Below are positions 1 to 14,213 of a stretch of DNA of 64,000 nt, piece by piece. A program made the position numbers and the translations under genes. Every line of letters starts with the position of its first letter. Position 1 is the stretch's first letter. A model generated the notes under the pieces. It was not told the origin of the DNA. It was given only the letters and a program-made list of their open reading frames with translations, and made no database searches. Source of the DNA: Scylla paramamosain (Eukaryota; Arthropoda; Malacostraca; Decapoda; Portunidae); NCBI RefSeq assembly GCF_035594125.1, contig NC_087198.1, forward strand, positions 1,276,599 through 1,340,598, written 5' to 3'.

Positions 1-3000
1 TATTAAGGTTGTTCTGTTTCTGAATTAGGAGTGTTATACATGAGTTTTAGCATTTTTGTATCTAGGAAAACTCTCCATATACAAGAGATTTTGGGTTTTT
101 TGCCGTGTGGTTCTTTTGAACTATAAATCAATCATTATTCACATTTCTTGCAATGTCCTTTTGTTTCCCAATATAGAGTGCTTTGCATCAATTTTCGCGT
201 TTTTTGTAGGTAATAACCTCAAAAACACTCAAAATATACCTTTTTAGTAACGTTTTTCTGTTCCTTGATATTGGTTGCTTTCCATCCGTTTTAGCGTTTT
301 TCTACGTAAAACACTGAGAAGACACGTTTTCAGTAACTTTGGATTCCCATATATATATGGATTCCCAATAGAGGTGAGTTCCTTATTATTTATCGTTTTG
401 GTGCTTAACATGCTAAAAAAAACATTAAAAACACAGATTTCTGGTAAGGTCGTTAAATTTCTTCATATAGGAGGCTTTGCATATACTTTAGGGTTTTGTA
501 CATAAAAGTTTGAAAAAAAAAGCTGAAATTAACTTTTTTGATAATATTCTTTTATCATACGATTGCCCTGAATTTTCCCAGAATTTTGGCATCACGGTAC
601 TATGTAGATGAATAAAAAAAAATTCCTATTTTTTATATATTTTTTATTTTTTTATTTTCTAAATAAAGAAAGTTATTTGTGGGTTTTAGCTTTTTGGTAC
701 TGAAGGAAGTTAAAAAACACTCATAATACACGTTTCTCGTAAAGTCCTTTTGTTTCCCAAACATAATGTTCTTTGCATGTATGTAAACGTTTTTATAGAT
801 AACATGATCAAAAAACGCTCAAAATATATGTTTTTGGTAATGTTATTCTGTTTCTCCATAAAGTTTGTTTTGCATGCATTTTAGCGGTTTGTTATATAAA
901 GAGCTCAAAAACACTTAAAGGCAAGTTTTTTGGTATAAATTGGTGTTATTCCAATGTAATATGATTGCCGTGCTTTTTAGTGCTTTATTGCCTATCACGC
1001 TCAAAAACACTTAAAAGACACTTTTCTGGTAATGTCATTTTTTTCCTCACATAAACATGGTTTCGTATGCAATTTGGGGTTTTGATAACTAAGAATGTGA
1101 AAAGCTCGCAAAATACACGCATTTAGTAAGGTTGTTCTGTTTCTCAATTAAGAGTGTTATTCATGAGTTTCAGCATTTTGGTATCTAGGAACATTCTCCA
1201 TATACACGAGTTTTTTTGTGTTTTTACCCTTTTGGTTCTTTTGAAATATAAAAAACTCATCATACACTTTTCTTGCAAAGTCCTTTTCTTTTCTTATATA
1301 GAGTGCTTTGCATCAATTTTCCCGTTTTTTGTAGGTAACAAGCTCAAAAACACTCAAAATATACCTTTTTGGTAATGTTTTTCTGTTTCTTAATACTGGT
1401 TGGTTTTAGCGTTTTTCTACGTAAAACACTGAAAAGACACGTTTAGAGCAATTTTGTTTTGGATTCTCATATAGAGTGAGTTTCTTATTATTTACCGTTT
1501 TGGTGCCTAACATGCTGAAAAACACTCAAAAAACAGATTTCTGGTAAGGTCGTTTAATTTCCTCATATAGGAGTCTTTGCATGCACTTTAGGGTTTGGTA
1601 TATAACAGTCCGAAAAAAAAAAAGCTTAAATTAACTTTTTTGATAATTCTCTTTTATCATATAATAGCCCTGAAATTTCCCAGAATTTTGAAATCTCAGT
1701 ACCTATAACGATGAATAACAAAAAAAAAGCTTATCTTTTTATTTTCTTACTTTTTTTTTTAAATAAAGAGTGTTATTTGTGGGTTTTAACTTTTTGGTAC
1801 TTAAGGAACTTAAAAACACTTATAATACACATTTCTCGTAATGTCATTTCGTTTCGCAAACATAAGGTTCTTTGTATGTATTTAAGCATTTTTATAAATA
1901 ACATGATCTAAACTCTCAAAATATATGTTTTTGGTAATTTTATTCTGTTTCTCCATAAAAGGTGTTTTGCATGCGTTTTAGCGTTTTGGTATGTAATGAG
2001 CTCAAAAACACTAAGTTCTTGGTAAAAGTTGTTTTTATTCCCATGTAATGTTATTACCCTGCTTTTTAGTGCTTTATTGCCTAACACGCTCAAAAACACT
2101 CAAAAAACACTCTTCTTGTAATATCATTTTTTTTTCTTACATAAAGCTAGTTTTGCATGAAATTTGGGGTTTTGGTAACTAAGAATGTGAAAAAAAAACT
2201 CAAAACACAGGCATAGTGTAAGGTTGTTCTATTTCTTAATTAAAAATATAATTCATGAGTTCCAGCATTTTGGTATGTAAGAAACTTTTCAAATACACAC
2301 TTTTGGTAAGGTATTTCTGTTTCAAAATTAAAAGTGTTATTCATGAATTTCAGCTTTTTGGTATGTAAGAAACTTCTTTATTTTACACGAGTTTTTGAAT
2401 TTTTTTCCTTCTGCTTCTTGTCAAACTATAAAACACTCATACACGTTTCTCGTAATGTCCTTTCCTTTGCCAATATAAAGTGCTTTCCATCCATTTTTTT
2501 CATTTTTTGTAGGTAACAAGCTCAAAAACACATCAAAATATAACTTTTTGGTAATGTTATTCTATTTCTTCATATTGGTTGGTTTACATCCGTTTTAGCG
2601 TTTTTCTACGTAAATCACTGAAAAGACACGTTTTCAGTAATATTGTTGATATTGCTGAAAAACACTCAAAAAACAGGTTTCTGGTAAAGTTGTGTAATTT
2701 CCCCATATAGGTGGATTTGCATACACTTCATGGTTTGTACATAACTCCGGAAAAAAGCTAAAAAATTATTATTATTTTTTTTTTTTACAAAATTTCCATG
2801 AATTTTGCCAGAATTTTCTCATCTCGGTAACTATGAATATGAATAACAAAAAAAATCTCTCTATTTGTTATTTGTGGGTTTTAGCTTTTTGGTACTTAAG
2901 TAACTTAAAAACACTCATAATACACGATTTTCGTAATGTCCTTTTGTTATACAAACATAGGGTCCTTTACATGTATTTAAACGTTTTTATAGGTTACATG

Positions 3001-4310
3001 ATCAAAAACACTCAAAATACATGTTTTTGGTAATGTTTTTCTGTTTCTCCATAAAGGGTGTTTTAAATACGTTTTATAGATTTGGTATGAAAGGAGTTAA
3101 AACACACTTAAAGGCAAGTTCTTCGTAAAAGTTGGTTTTATTCCCATGTAATGTGATTGTTCTGATTTTTAGGGCACTGTTGCATATCACGCTCAAAAAC
3201 ACTAAAAATACACTTTTTTTGGAAATGTCATTTTTTATTTCCCACATGAAGGTAGTTTCGTATGTAATTTGGCACTTTCGTAACTAAGAATGTGAAAAAC
3301 ACTCAAAATACACAATATGGTAAGGTAGTTCTGTTTATTGATTAAAAGTGTTATTCATGCATTTCATCATTTCGGTTTGTAAGAGATTTCTCTATATACA
3401 CGAGTTTTTGTGTTTATTGCCTTGTGGTTGTTTTAAAACTATAAAACACTCATTATACACGTTTCTCGTAAAATCCTTTTGTTTCCTAATATAGAGTGCT
3501 TTATATCCATTTTTGCATTTTTTGTAGGTAACAAGCTCAAAAACACTCAAAATATATCTTTTTAGTAATGTTATTCTATTTCTTCATATAGGTTGGTTTG
3601 CATCCGCTTTAGTGTTTTTCTACGTAAAACACTGAAAAGACACGTTTTCAGTAATTTTGTTTTGCATTCACATATTGACTGACTTCCATATTATTTATCG
3701 TGTTGGTGCCTAACATGCTGAAAAACATAGGTTTTTGATAAAGTCGTTTAACTTCCCTATATAGGTGCCTTTCCATGCACTTTAGGTTTTGGTATTTAAC
3801 AATCCGAAAAAAAAGCTGTTATTAACTTTTTTTGGTAATGTTCTTCTTTCCACATAAATACCCTGAATTTTGGCAGAATTTTCGCATCTCGGTACCTATA
3901 AGGATGAGTAACAAAAAAAAAAAATTCCCATTTTTTTTTTTTTTTTTTTTTTCTAAATAAAGAGTGTTATTTGTGGGTTTTAGCTTTTAGGTATTGAAGG
4001 AACTTAAAAAAAATAATACACGTTTCTCGTAATGTCCTTTCGTTTCCCAAACATAAGGTTCTTTGCATGTATTTAAGTGTTTTTATAGATAATATGATCA
4101 AAAACATTTAAAATACATGTATTTGGTAATATTATTCTGTTTCTCCATAAAATGTATTTTGCAGGCATTTTAGCGTTTTGGTATGTAAGGAGCTCAAAAA
4201 CACTTAAAGGCAAGTTCTTGGTAAAATTTGGTTTTATTCCGATGTAATGTGATTGCCCTTCCTTTTAGTGCTTTATTCCGTAACACGCTCAAAAACACTC
4301 AAAAAACATA
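1..4310 (+). repeat. Satellite HOR block 1 (+ orientation)
   Basis: About four HOR units in which M1 to M10 order reads on the plus strand. M1 landmarks (a CTGTTTCTCAATTAAGAGTG-like stretch) lie near 16, 1,137, 2,230 and 3,322, a spacing of about 1.1 kb. The third unit has a doubled M1 (2,216-2,340) and a shortened M4 (about 2,630-2,665). Positions 110-2,690 have a near-identical direct copy at 43,706-46,222. From about 2,885 onward the block is the outer part of the left arm of the giant inverted repeat. Short ORFs of 60-76 codons here are satellite translations and have no recognisable domain. Confidence 0.9.
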
Positions 4311-4785
4311 CAAGGCCTCGCATATGAGGAAATAAGAGACCTTACCAGAAATCTGTCTTTTGAGTGTTTTTCAGAATGTTAGGCACCAAAACGATAAGTA
4401 ATAAGGAACTCTCTCTATGTGGGAATCTAAAAGAAAATTACTGAAAACTTGTCTTCTCAGTGTTTTACGTAGAAAAACGCTAAAACTGATGCAAACCAAC
4501 CAATATCAAGAAGCAGAAAAACATTATCAAAAATATATATTTTGAGTGTTTTTGAGCTTTTTACATACAAAAAAAAAAACACAAAATTGATACAAAACAC
4601 TCTATATTGGAAACAAAGGGACATTGGGAGAAAAGTGTATAATGAATGTTTTATAGTTCAAAAAAACCACAAGCCAAAAAACGCAAAAACTCGTGTATAT
4701 GGAAAAGCTTCCTAGATACTAAAATGCTGAAACTCATGAATAACACTCTTAATTGAGAAACAGAACAACCTTACTAAATGCGTGT
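4311..4785 (-). repeat. Inverted satellite module 1 (475 bp)
   Basis: Monomers M5 to M1 read on the minus strand between two plus-oriented blocks. The left edge is the M5/M10 junction next to a CATATGAGG-like stretch. The right edge is the M1/M9 junction reading TGCGTGTCAAAAACAC. The same two breakpoints recur in the other inverted modules. This copy is the mirror partner of 29,490-29,964 and has the same length. Confidence 0.85.
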
Positions 4786-5310
4786 CAAAAACACTAAAAG
4801 GCAAGTTTTTCGTAAAAGTTGGTTTTATTCCCATGTAATGTGATTGCCCTGCTTTTTAGTGCTTTATTGCCTAACATGCTCAAAAACACTCAAAGACACT
4901 TTTCTGGTAATGTCATTTTTTTCACACATAAAGTTAGTTTTGCATGGAATTTGGGGTTGTGGTAACTACGAATGTAAAAAAACACTCAAAATACACGCAT
5001 TTAGTAAGATTGTTCTGTTTGTTGATTAAGAGTGTTATTCATGAGTTTCAGCATTTTGGTATCTTAGAAACTTCTCCACACAGACGAGTTTTTGCGTTGT
5101 TTGCCTTGTGATTCTGGTGAAACTATAAAACACTCATTATACACGTTTTTCGTTATGTCCATTTTTTTTCCTAATATACAGTGCTTTGCATCCATTTTTG
5201 CGTTTTTTTTATGTTACAAGCTCAAAAACACACAAAATATACTTTTCTGGTAATATTATTCTATTTTTTTCATATTCGTTGGTTTGCATCCGTTTTAGCG
5301 TTTTTCTACG
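4786..5310 (+). repeat. Satellite block (+), 0.5 kb
   Basis: M9, M10, M1, M2 and M3 in plus orientation, ending abruptly inside M3/M4 at TTTTTCTACG, where the sequence turns over into minus-strand M5. This breakpoint occurs only here and, mirrored, at about 28,965. It is therefore a private marker joining the two arms of the large inverted duplication. Confidence 0.85.
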
Positions 5311-8300
5311 AGGAAATTAAACGGGTTTACAAGAAAACTGTCTTTTGAGTGTTTTTCAGCATGTTAAGCACCAAAACGATAAATAATATGGATGTCACTC
5401 TATATGGGAATCCAAAACAAAATTACTGAAAACGTGTCTTTTCAGTGTTTTACGTAAAAAACGTTAAAACTGATGCAAACAGACCAATATGAAGAAATAG
5501 AATAACATTACCAAAAAGATATATTTTAAGTATTTTTGAGCTTGTAACCAACAAAAAAAAAAAACGCGAAAATAGATGCAAAGCACTCTATATTGGGAAA
5601 CAAAAAGACATTACGAGAAACGTGTATAATGAGTATTTTATAGTTTCACAAGAACCACAAAGCAAAAAACGCAAAAACTAGTGTATATGGAGAAGTTTCT
5701 TAGATATCAAAATGCTGAAACTCCTGAATAACACTCTTAATTAAGAAACAGAATAACATTACTAAATGCGTTTATTTTGAGTATTTTTCACATTCTTAGT
5801 TAACAGAACACCAAATTGCATGCGAAACAAGCTTTTTGTGGGAAAAAAAATGATATAACCAGAAAAGTGTCTTTTGAGGGTTTTTGAGAGAGGCAATAAA
5901 GCACTAAAAAGGAGGGTAATCACATTACAACGGAATAAAACCAACTTTTACCAAGAACTTGCCTTTAAGTGTTTTTTAACTCCTTATATACCAAAACGCT
6001 AAAACACATGCAAAACACCCTTTATGGAGAAACAGATTAACATTACCAAAAACATATATTTTGAGTGTTTTTGATCATGTTACCTCTAAAAACACTTAAA
6101 TACATGCTAAGAACCCCATGTCTGGGAAACGAAAGGACATTACGAAAAACGTGTATTATGCGTGTTTTTAAGTTCCATAAGTACCAAAAAGCTAAAACCT
6201 CTTTATAAAGAAAAAAATAAAGAAATAATAAAAAAATAGGATTTTTTTTTTTTGTTATTCTTCTTCATAGGTACTGAGATGCCAAAATTCTGGCAAAATT
6301 CAGGGAAATTATGTGTAAAAAGAACATTATCAAAAATGTTAATTTTAGCTTTTTTTTCGGACTGTTATGTACCAAAATATGAAGTGCATGCAAACCCAAT
6401 TATATGGAGAAATCAGACGACTTTACGAGAAACCTGTGTTTCTAGTGTTTTTGAGCATGTTAGTCACCAAAACAATAAATAATATTGAAGTCATTCTATG
6501 TGGTAATCCAAAACAAAATTACTTTAAACGTGTCTTTTTCGTGTTTTACGTAAAAAAAACGCTAAAACGGATGCAAGCCAACCAATATAAAGAAATAGAA
6601 TAAGATTACCAAAAAGGTATATTTTGAGTGTTTTTTTAGCTTTTTACTTACAAAAAAAAAACGCAAAAATGGATGGAAAGCTCTCTCTATTGGTTAACAA
6701 AAGGACATTACGAGAAACGTGTATAATGAGTGTTTTATAGATTCTCAAGAATCACAAGACAAAAAACGCAAAAACTCGTATATATGGAGAAGTTTCTTAG
6801 ATACCAAAATGGTGAAACTCCTGATTAACACTATCAATTGAGAAACAGAACAGTCTTACCAAATGCGTGTATTTTGAGCGTTTTTCACATTCTTAGTTAC
6901 CAAAACCCCAAATTTTATGTGAAAGTAGCTTTATGTGGGAAAAAAAAGACATTGACAGAAAAGTGTCTTTTAAGTGTTTTTTTTTTTTTTTAGCATGATA
7001 GGCAATAAAGCACTAAAAAGCAGGGCAATCACATTACATGGGAATAAAATCAACTTTTAACAAGTGTTTTTTCTAAGTGTTTTTGAGCTCCTTATATACC
7101 AAAACGCTAAAACGCTTGTAAAACACCCTTTATTTAGAAACGGAATAACATTACCAAAAACATGTATTTTGAGTGTTTTTGATCATGTTAAGCGTTTTTA
7201 TAAAAACGCTTAAATACATGCAAAGAATCTTATGTTTGGGAAACGAAAGGACATTTCGAGAAACGTGTATTATGAGTGTTTTTAAGTTCTTTAAGTACCA
7301 AAAAGCTAAAACCCACAAATAACACTCTTTATAGAGAAAAAATAAATAAATAAATAAATGGAAAAATAGGATTTTTTTTTATTCATCTTCATAGGTACCG
7401 AGATGCTAAAATTCTGTCAAAAATTCAGGGAAATTGTGTGAAAAAAGAACATTATGAAAGAGTTAATTTTAGCTTTTTTTTCGGACTGTTATGTACCAAA
7501 CCCTAAAGTGCATGCAAAACCACCTATATGGGGAAATTAAACGACCTTACCAGAAACCTGTCTTTTGTGTTTTTTTTTTCAGCATGTTAGGCACGAAAAC
7601 GATAAATAATATGGAAGTCACTAAATGTGGGAATCCATCACAAAATTACTGAAAAAGTATCTTTTCAGTGTTTTACTTAGATAAACGCTAAATCAGATGC
7701 AAACCAACGAATATGGAGAAATAGAATAACATTACCAAAAAGGTATGTTTTGAGTGTTTTTGAGCTTCTTACCTTCAAAAACCACGAAAATGAATGGATA
7801 GCACTCTATATTGGGATACAAAAGGACATTACGAGAAACGTGTATAATGAGTGTTTTATAGTTTCACAACAGCCACAAGGCAAAAATCGCAAAACTCGGT
7901 GTATATGGAGAAGTTTCTTAGGTACCAAAATGCTGAAACTCAGAAATAACACTCTTAATTAAGAATACAGAACAACCTTACCAAATGAATGCATTTTGAG
8001 TGCTTTTCACATTCTTAGTTACCAAAACCAAAAATTGCATGCAAAACTAGCTTTATGTGGGAAAAAAATGACATTACCAAAAAAGTGTCTTTTGAGTGTT
8101 TTTTAGCGTGATAGGCACTAAAGCCCTAAAAAGGAGGGCAATCACATTACATGGGAATAAAACCAACTTTTACCAAGAACCTGCCTTTACGTGTTTTTGA
8201 GCTTCTTACATACCAAAACGCTAAAACGCTTGCAAAACACCCTTTATGGAGAAACAGAATAACATTAACAGAAACATGTATTGTGAGTGTTTTTGATCAT

Positions 8301-11300
8301 GTTACCTATAAAAATACCTAAATAAATGCAAAAAACCCTACGTTTGGAAAATGAAAGGATATTACGAAAATCGTGTATTATGAGTGTTTTTTTAAGTTCC
8401 TTAAGTACCAAAAAGCTAAAACCCACAAATAACTTTTTATTGAAAAAAAAAAGTTATTCATCTTTTTAGGTACCGAGATGCCAAAATTCTGCCAAAATTC
8501 ATGGAAATTTTGTAAAAAAAAATCATTATAAAAAAATAATTTTAGCTTTTTTCCGGAGTTATGTACAAACTATGAAGTGCATGCAAATCCACCTATATGG
8601 GGAAATTACACGACTTTACCAGAAACCTGTCTTTTGAGTGTTTTTCAGCAATCTGAACAATATTACTTAAAACGTGTCTTTTCAGTGATTTACGTAGAAA
8701 AACGCTAAAACGGATGCAAATCAACCAATATGAAGAAATATAATAACATTACCAAAAAGATATATTTTGTTGTGTTTTTGAGCTTGTTACCTACAAAAAA
8801 TGCAAAAATGGATGGAAATCACTTTATATTGGCAAAGAAGAGGACATTATGAGAAACGTGTATGATTGTTTTATAGTTTGACAAGAACCACAAGGTAAAA
8901 TACTCAAAAACTCGTGTACATAAAGAAGTTTCTTACATACCAAAAAGCTGAAACTCATCAATAACATTTTTAATTTTGAAACAGAAATACCTTACCAAAT
9001 GTGTGTATTAGAAAAGTTTCTTACATACCAAAATGCTGAAACTCATGAATAACACTTTTAATTAGGAAATAGAACAACCTTACTAAACCCTGTGTTTTGA
9101 ATTTTTTTCACATTCTTAGTTACCAAAACCCCAAATTCCATGCAAAACTAGCTTTATGTGGGAAAAAAAAATGATATTACCAGAAAAGTGTTTTTTGAGT
9201 GTTTTTGAGCGTGTTAGGCAATAAAGCACTAAAAAGCAAGGCAATCACATTACATGGGAATAATAACAACTTTTACCAAGAACTTGCCTTTAAGTGTTTT
9301 TGAGCTAATTACATACGAAAACGCTAAAACGCATGCAAAACACCTTTTATGGAGAAAGAGAATAAATTTACCAAAAACATATATTTTGAGTGTTTTTGAT
9401 CATGTTATCTATAAAAACGCTTAAATACATGCAAAAAACCTTGTTTAAGAAACGAAAGGACATTACGAGAAATGTGTATTATAAGTGTTTTTAAGTTCCT
9501 TAAGTATCAAAAAGCTAAAACCCACAAATAAAGAAAATAGAAAAAATAAAAAAAATAGAAAAAAATACAAAAAAGTAATAAAATAAAAAAATAGGATTTT
9601 TTTTTTTTGTTATTCATCTTCATAGGTACCGAGATGCCAAAATTCTAGGAAAATTCAGGACTATTATATGTTAAAACAAAAATTATCAAAAAAGAAAAAT
9701 TTTAGCTTTTTTTGGGGGGCTGTTATGTACCAAAGCCTAAAGCGCATCCAAAGACTCCTATATGAGGAAATTAAACGAGCTTACCAGAAATCTGTTTTGT
9801 GAGTGTTTTTTCAGCATGTAAGGCACCAAAACGATAAATAATAAGGAACTCACTCTATATGAGAATCCAAAACAAAAATACTGAAAAAGTGTTTTTTCTT
9901 TCTTTTACGTAAAAAAACGCTAAAACGGATGCAAACCTACCAATATCAACAAATAGAAAAACATTACCAAAAAGGTATAATTTGTGTGTTTTTGAGCTTG
10001 TTACCTACAAAAAAAGCGTAAATTGATGCAAAGCACTCTATATTAAAAAAACAAAAGGACTTTGCAAGAAAAGTGTATAATGAGTTTTTTTTATAGTTCA
10101 AAAGAACCAAAAGGCTAAAAACACAAAAAACTCGTGTATATGGAGAAGGTTCCTAGATACCAAAATGCTGAAACTCATGAATAACACTCTTAATTGAGAA
10201 ACAGAACAACCTTACTAAATGCGTGTATTTTGAGTGCTTTTCACATTCTAAAACCCCAAATTGCATGCAAAACCACCTTTATGTGAGAAAAAAATGACAT
10301 TACCAGAAAAGTGTCTTTTAAGTGTTTTTGAGCGTGATAGGCAATAAAGCACTAAAAAGCAGGGCAATCATATTACATTGGAATAACATCAATTTATACC
10401 AAAAACTTGCCTTTAAGTGTTTTTGATGTCCTTATATACCAAACCGCTAAAACCCAAACAAAAACAAACTTTATGGAGAAACAGAACAACATTACCAAAA
10501 ACATGTATATTGAGTGTTTTTGATATTGTTATCTATGAAAACGCTTAATTACATGCAAAGAACATTATGTTTTGGAAACAAAAGGACATTACGAGAAACG
10601 TGTATGATGAGTGTTTTTTTAAGTTCCTTAAGTACCAAAAAGCTAAAACCCATAAAAAATAGAAATATTAAAAAAATAGGATTTTTTTTTCTTATTCATA
10701 TTCATAGGTACCGAGATGCCAAAATTCTGGGAAAATTCAGGGTAATCATATGATAAAAGAGTATTATCAAGAAAGTTAATTTCCGGTTTTTTTTTATTGG
10801 ACTGTTATGTACCAAACCTTAAAGTGCATGCAAAGACTCCTATATGAGGAAATTAAACGACCTTACCAGAAATATGTGTTTTGAGTGTTTTTTTAGCATG
10901 TTAGGCACCAAAACGATAAATAATAAAGAACTCACTCTATATGGGAATCCAAAAAAAAGCTACGGAAAACGTGTCTTCTCAGTGTTTTACGAGTATGTAG
11001 AAAAACTCTAAAACGGATGGAAAGCAACCAAAAACGTTACTAAATAGGTATATTTTGAGTGTTTTTGAGCATGTTACCTACAAAAAACGCGAAAATTGAT
11101 GCAAAGCACTCTATATTGGGAAAGAAAAGGACATTGCAAGAAAAGTGTATAATGAGTGTTTTATAGTTCATAAGAACCGCGAGGCAAAAAACGCAAAATC
11201 GTGTGTATATGGAGAGGTTTCCTAGATACAAAAATGCTAAAACTCATGTATAACACTCCTAATTGAGAAACAGAACAGCCCTAATAAATGCGTGTATTTT

Positions 11301-13956
11301 GATTGCTTTTCACATTCTTATCAAAACCCAAAATTGCATGGGAAAATAGATTTGTGGGAAAAAAAAAAACTACCAGAAAAGTGTCTTTTGAGTGTTTTTC
11401 AGCGTGATAGAAAGTAAAACACTATAAAGGAGGGCAATCACATTACGTTGGAGAAAAACGAATTTTTACCAAGAACTTGCATTTATGTGTTTTTGAGCTC
11501 CTTATATACCAAAACACTAAAACGCATGCAAAACACTCTTTATGGTGAAACAGAATAACATTACCAAAAACATGTATTTTGAGTGTTTTTGATCATGTTA
11601 CCAATAAAAACGCTTAAATAAATGCAAAGAACACTATTTTTGGGAAACGAAAGGAGATTACGAGAAACGAGTATTATGAGTGTTTTTAAGTTCATTAATT
11701 ACCAAAAAGCTAAAAGCCACAAATACCACTCTTTATTGAAAAACGATAAATAAATAAAAAATTAAATAAATACAATATTTTTTTTCTTTCTTATTCATCT
11801 TCACAGATACCGAAATGCCAAAATTCGGGCAAATTTTAGGAAATTATGTGAAATAAGAATATTATCAAAAAAGTTAAATTTAGCTTTTTTTTTTCGAACT
11901 GTTATGTACCAAACCCCTAAAGTGCATGCAAAGCCACCTATATATGGAAATTAAATGTCTTTGCCAGAAAACGGTCATATGGGTGTTTTTCAGCATGTTA
12001 AGAACGAACACGAAGTCAATCTATATGGGAATCCAAAACAAAATTACTAAAAAAACGTGTCTTTTCGGTGTTTTACGTAGAAAAACGCTAAAACGGATGT
12101 AAACCAACCAATATGAAGAAATAAAATAACATTACCGAAAAGGTATATTTCAAGTATTTTTGAAATTGTTACCTACAAAAAACGCGAAAATGGATGGAAA
12201 GCACTCTATATTGGGAAGCAAAAGGACATTACGAGAAACGTGTATAATGAGTGTTTTATAGTTTCACAAGAACTACAAGGGAAAAAACGCAAAAACTCGT
12301 GTATATTGAGAAGTTTCTTACATTCCAAAGTGCTGTAACTCTGGAACAACACTCTTAATTGAGAAACAGAACAATCTTACTAATTGCGTGTATTTTGAGT
12401 GCTTTTCACATCCTTAGTTACCAAAACCCCAAATTGCATGCGAATCCAGCTTTTTGTGGGAAAAAATTGACATTACCAGAAAAATGTCTTTTGAGTGTTT
12501 TTGAGCGTGTTAGGCAATAAAGCCCTAAAAAGCAGGGCAATCACATTACACTGGAATAAAACTAATTTTTAACAAGAACTTGCCTTTAAGTGTATTTTGA
12601 GGTCCCTATATACCAAAACACTAAAGTGCATGCAAAATACACTTGATGGTGAAACAGAATAACATCACGAAAGTGTTTTTGATCATGTGTTTTTGATCAT
12701 GTTACCAATAAAAACGCTTAAATATATGCAAAAAACCGTATTTTTGGGAAATGAAAGGACATTACGAGAAACGAGTATTATGAGTGTTTTTAAGTTCATT
12801 AAGTACGAAAAAGCCATAAATTACACTCTTTATTGACAAAAAAAAGGATATAAATAAAAAAAAAAAAACCGATTTTTTTTCATTCTTATTCATCTTCACA
12901 GGTAACGAGGTGCCAAAATTCGGGCAAAGTTCAGGAAATTATAAGAAATAAGAACATTATCAAAAAAGTTAAATTTAGCTTTTTTTTCGGACTGTTATGT
13001 ACGAAACCCCTAAAGTGCATGCAAAGCCACCTATATGGGGAAATTAAACGTTTGCCAGAAAACTGTCTTATGAGTGTTTTTCAGCATGTTAGGAACCAAC
13101 ATGATAAAACCCAAGGAAGTCAATCTATATGGGAATCCAAAACAAAATTACTGAAAACGTGTCTTTTCGGTGTTTTACGTACAAAACGCTAAAACGGATG
13201 CAAATTAACCAAAATGAAGAAATAGAATAACATTACCAAAAATTTATATTTTGAGTTTTTTTGAAATTGTTACCTACAAAAAAACGCGAAAATGGATGGA
13301 AAGCACTCTATATTGGGAAGCAAAAGGCATCAAAAAGCATATTAGGCATCAAAACGATAAATAATATGAAAGTCACTCTATATGGATATCCAAAACAAAA
13401 TTACTGGAAAAGTGTCTTTTAAAAGATTTACGTAGAAAAACGCAAAAACGGAGGCAAACCAACCAATATGAATGAATAGAATAACATTACCAAAAAAGTA
13501 TATTTTGTGTGTTTTTGAGCTTGTTACATAAAAAGAAACTCGAAAATGGATGCAAAGCACTCTATATAAGGAAAAAAAATGACATAATGAGAAACGTGTA
13601 AAATGAGTGTTTTATAGTTCACCAGAATCACAAGTCAAAAAAACGCAAAAACTCGAGTGTATGGAGAAGTTTCTAAGATACTAAAATACTGAAATCCATG
13701 AATAACACTCTTAATCAAGAAACAGAACAACCTTACTAAATGAGTGTATTTTGAGTGTTTTTTTTTACATTCTTAGTTACCAAAACCCCAAATTCCATGC
13801 GAAACTAGCTTTATGAGGGAAGAAAATGACATTACCAGAAAAGTGTCTTGGATTGTTTTTGAGCGTGTTAGGCAATAAAGCACTAAAAAGCAGGGCATTC
13901 ACATTACATGGGAATAAAACCAACTTTTACGAAGAACTTGCCTTTTAGTGTTTTTG
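5311..13956 (-). repeat. Satellite HOR block (-), 8.6 kb
   Basis: The longest uniform run in the left half, about eight HOR units on the minus strand. Reverse-complement M1 landmarks fall near 5,738, 6,829, 7,951, 9,052, 10,185, 11,253, 12,350 and 13,706, so the period is 1.07-1.13 kb with one longer interval of about 1.36 kb. The unit near 8,640-9,080 is the variant with doubled M1 and short M4. The last unit contains the M2-to-M4 deletion junction GGCATCAAAAAGCAT (13,327-13,341). The whole block mirrors 19,967-28,964, and its 9,600-13,956 part is also copied directly at 31,400-34,610. No gene is seen. Confidence 0.9.
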
Positions 13957-14190
13957 ACACGCATTTAGTAAGGTTGCTCTATTTCTCAATTAAGAGTGTT
14001 ATTCATGAGTTTCAGCATTTACACGAGTTTTTGCGTTTTTTGCCTTGTGGATTTTTTTAACTATAAAACATTCATTATACATTTTTCTCGCAATGTTTTC
14101 TACGTAAAACACTGAGAAGACACTTTTTCAGTAATTTTCTTTTGGATTCCCACATAGAGTGAGTTCCTTATTATTTATCGTTTTGGTGCC
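13957..14190 (+). repeat. Inverted satellite module 2, left half
   Basis: The plus-oriented module opens with the shared breakpoint TTTTTGACACGCATTTAGTA. It carries an internal deletion joining M2 to M3 (CGCAATGTTTTCTACGTAAA, 14,090-14,109). The same deletion is seen at 34,743-34,762 and, reversed, near 19,820-19,835, so these three modules form one lineage. The module is split by the RTE element directly after GTGCC at 14,186-14,190. Confidence 0.85.
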
Positions 14191-14213
14191 TTCTTCTTCT
14201 TCCCAGCTTTTCC
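14191..14213 (-). other. RTE 3' UTR and GAA-type tail
   Basis: The 23 nt between the element's TAG stop and the satellite read GGAAAAGCTGGG and then GAAGAAGAAGAA. This compact ending marks the true 3' end of the element, so it is 3'-complete. Confidence 0.85.

Noticed and set aside
1..4310. CRISPR-like or direct-repeat array
   Set aside because: The repeats are about 95 bp, diverged, and have no unique spacers; this is satellite structure in a eukaryotic context.
56..13560. Many ORFs of 60-79 codons on both strands, and the same type from 18 to 64 kb (up to 103 codons)
   Set aside because: They are translations of the satellite monomers. The same peptides (for example LKTLIIHVSRNVL or NKLKNTQNI) recur in phase with the repeat, on whichever strand the block lies, and show no domain or independent start context.
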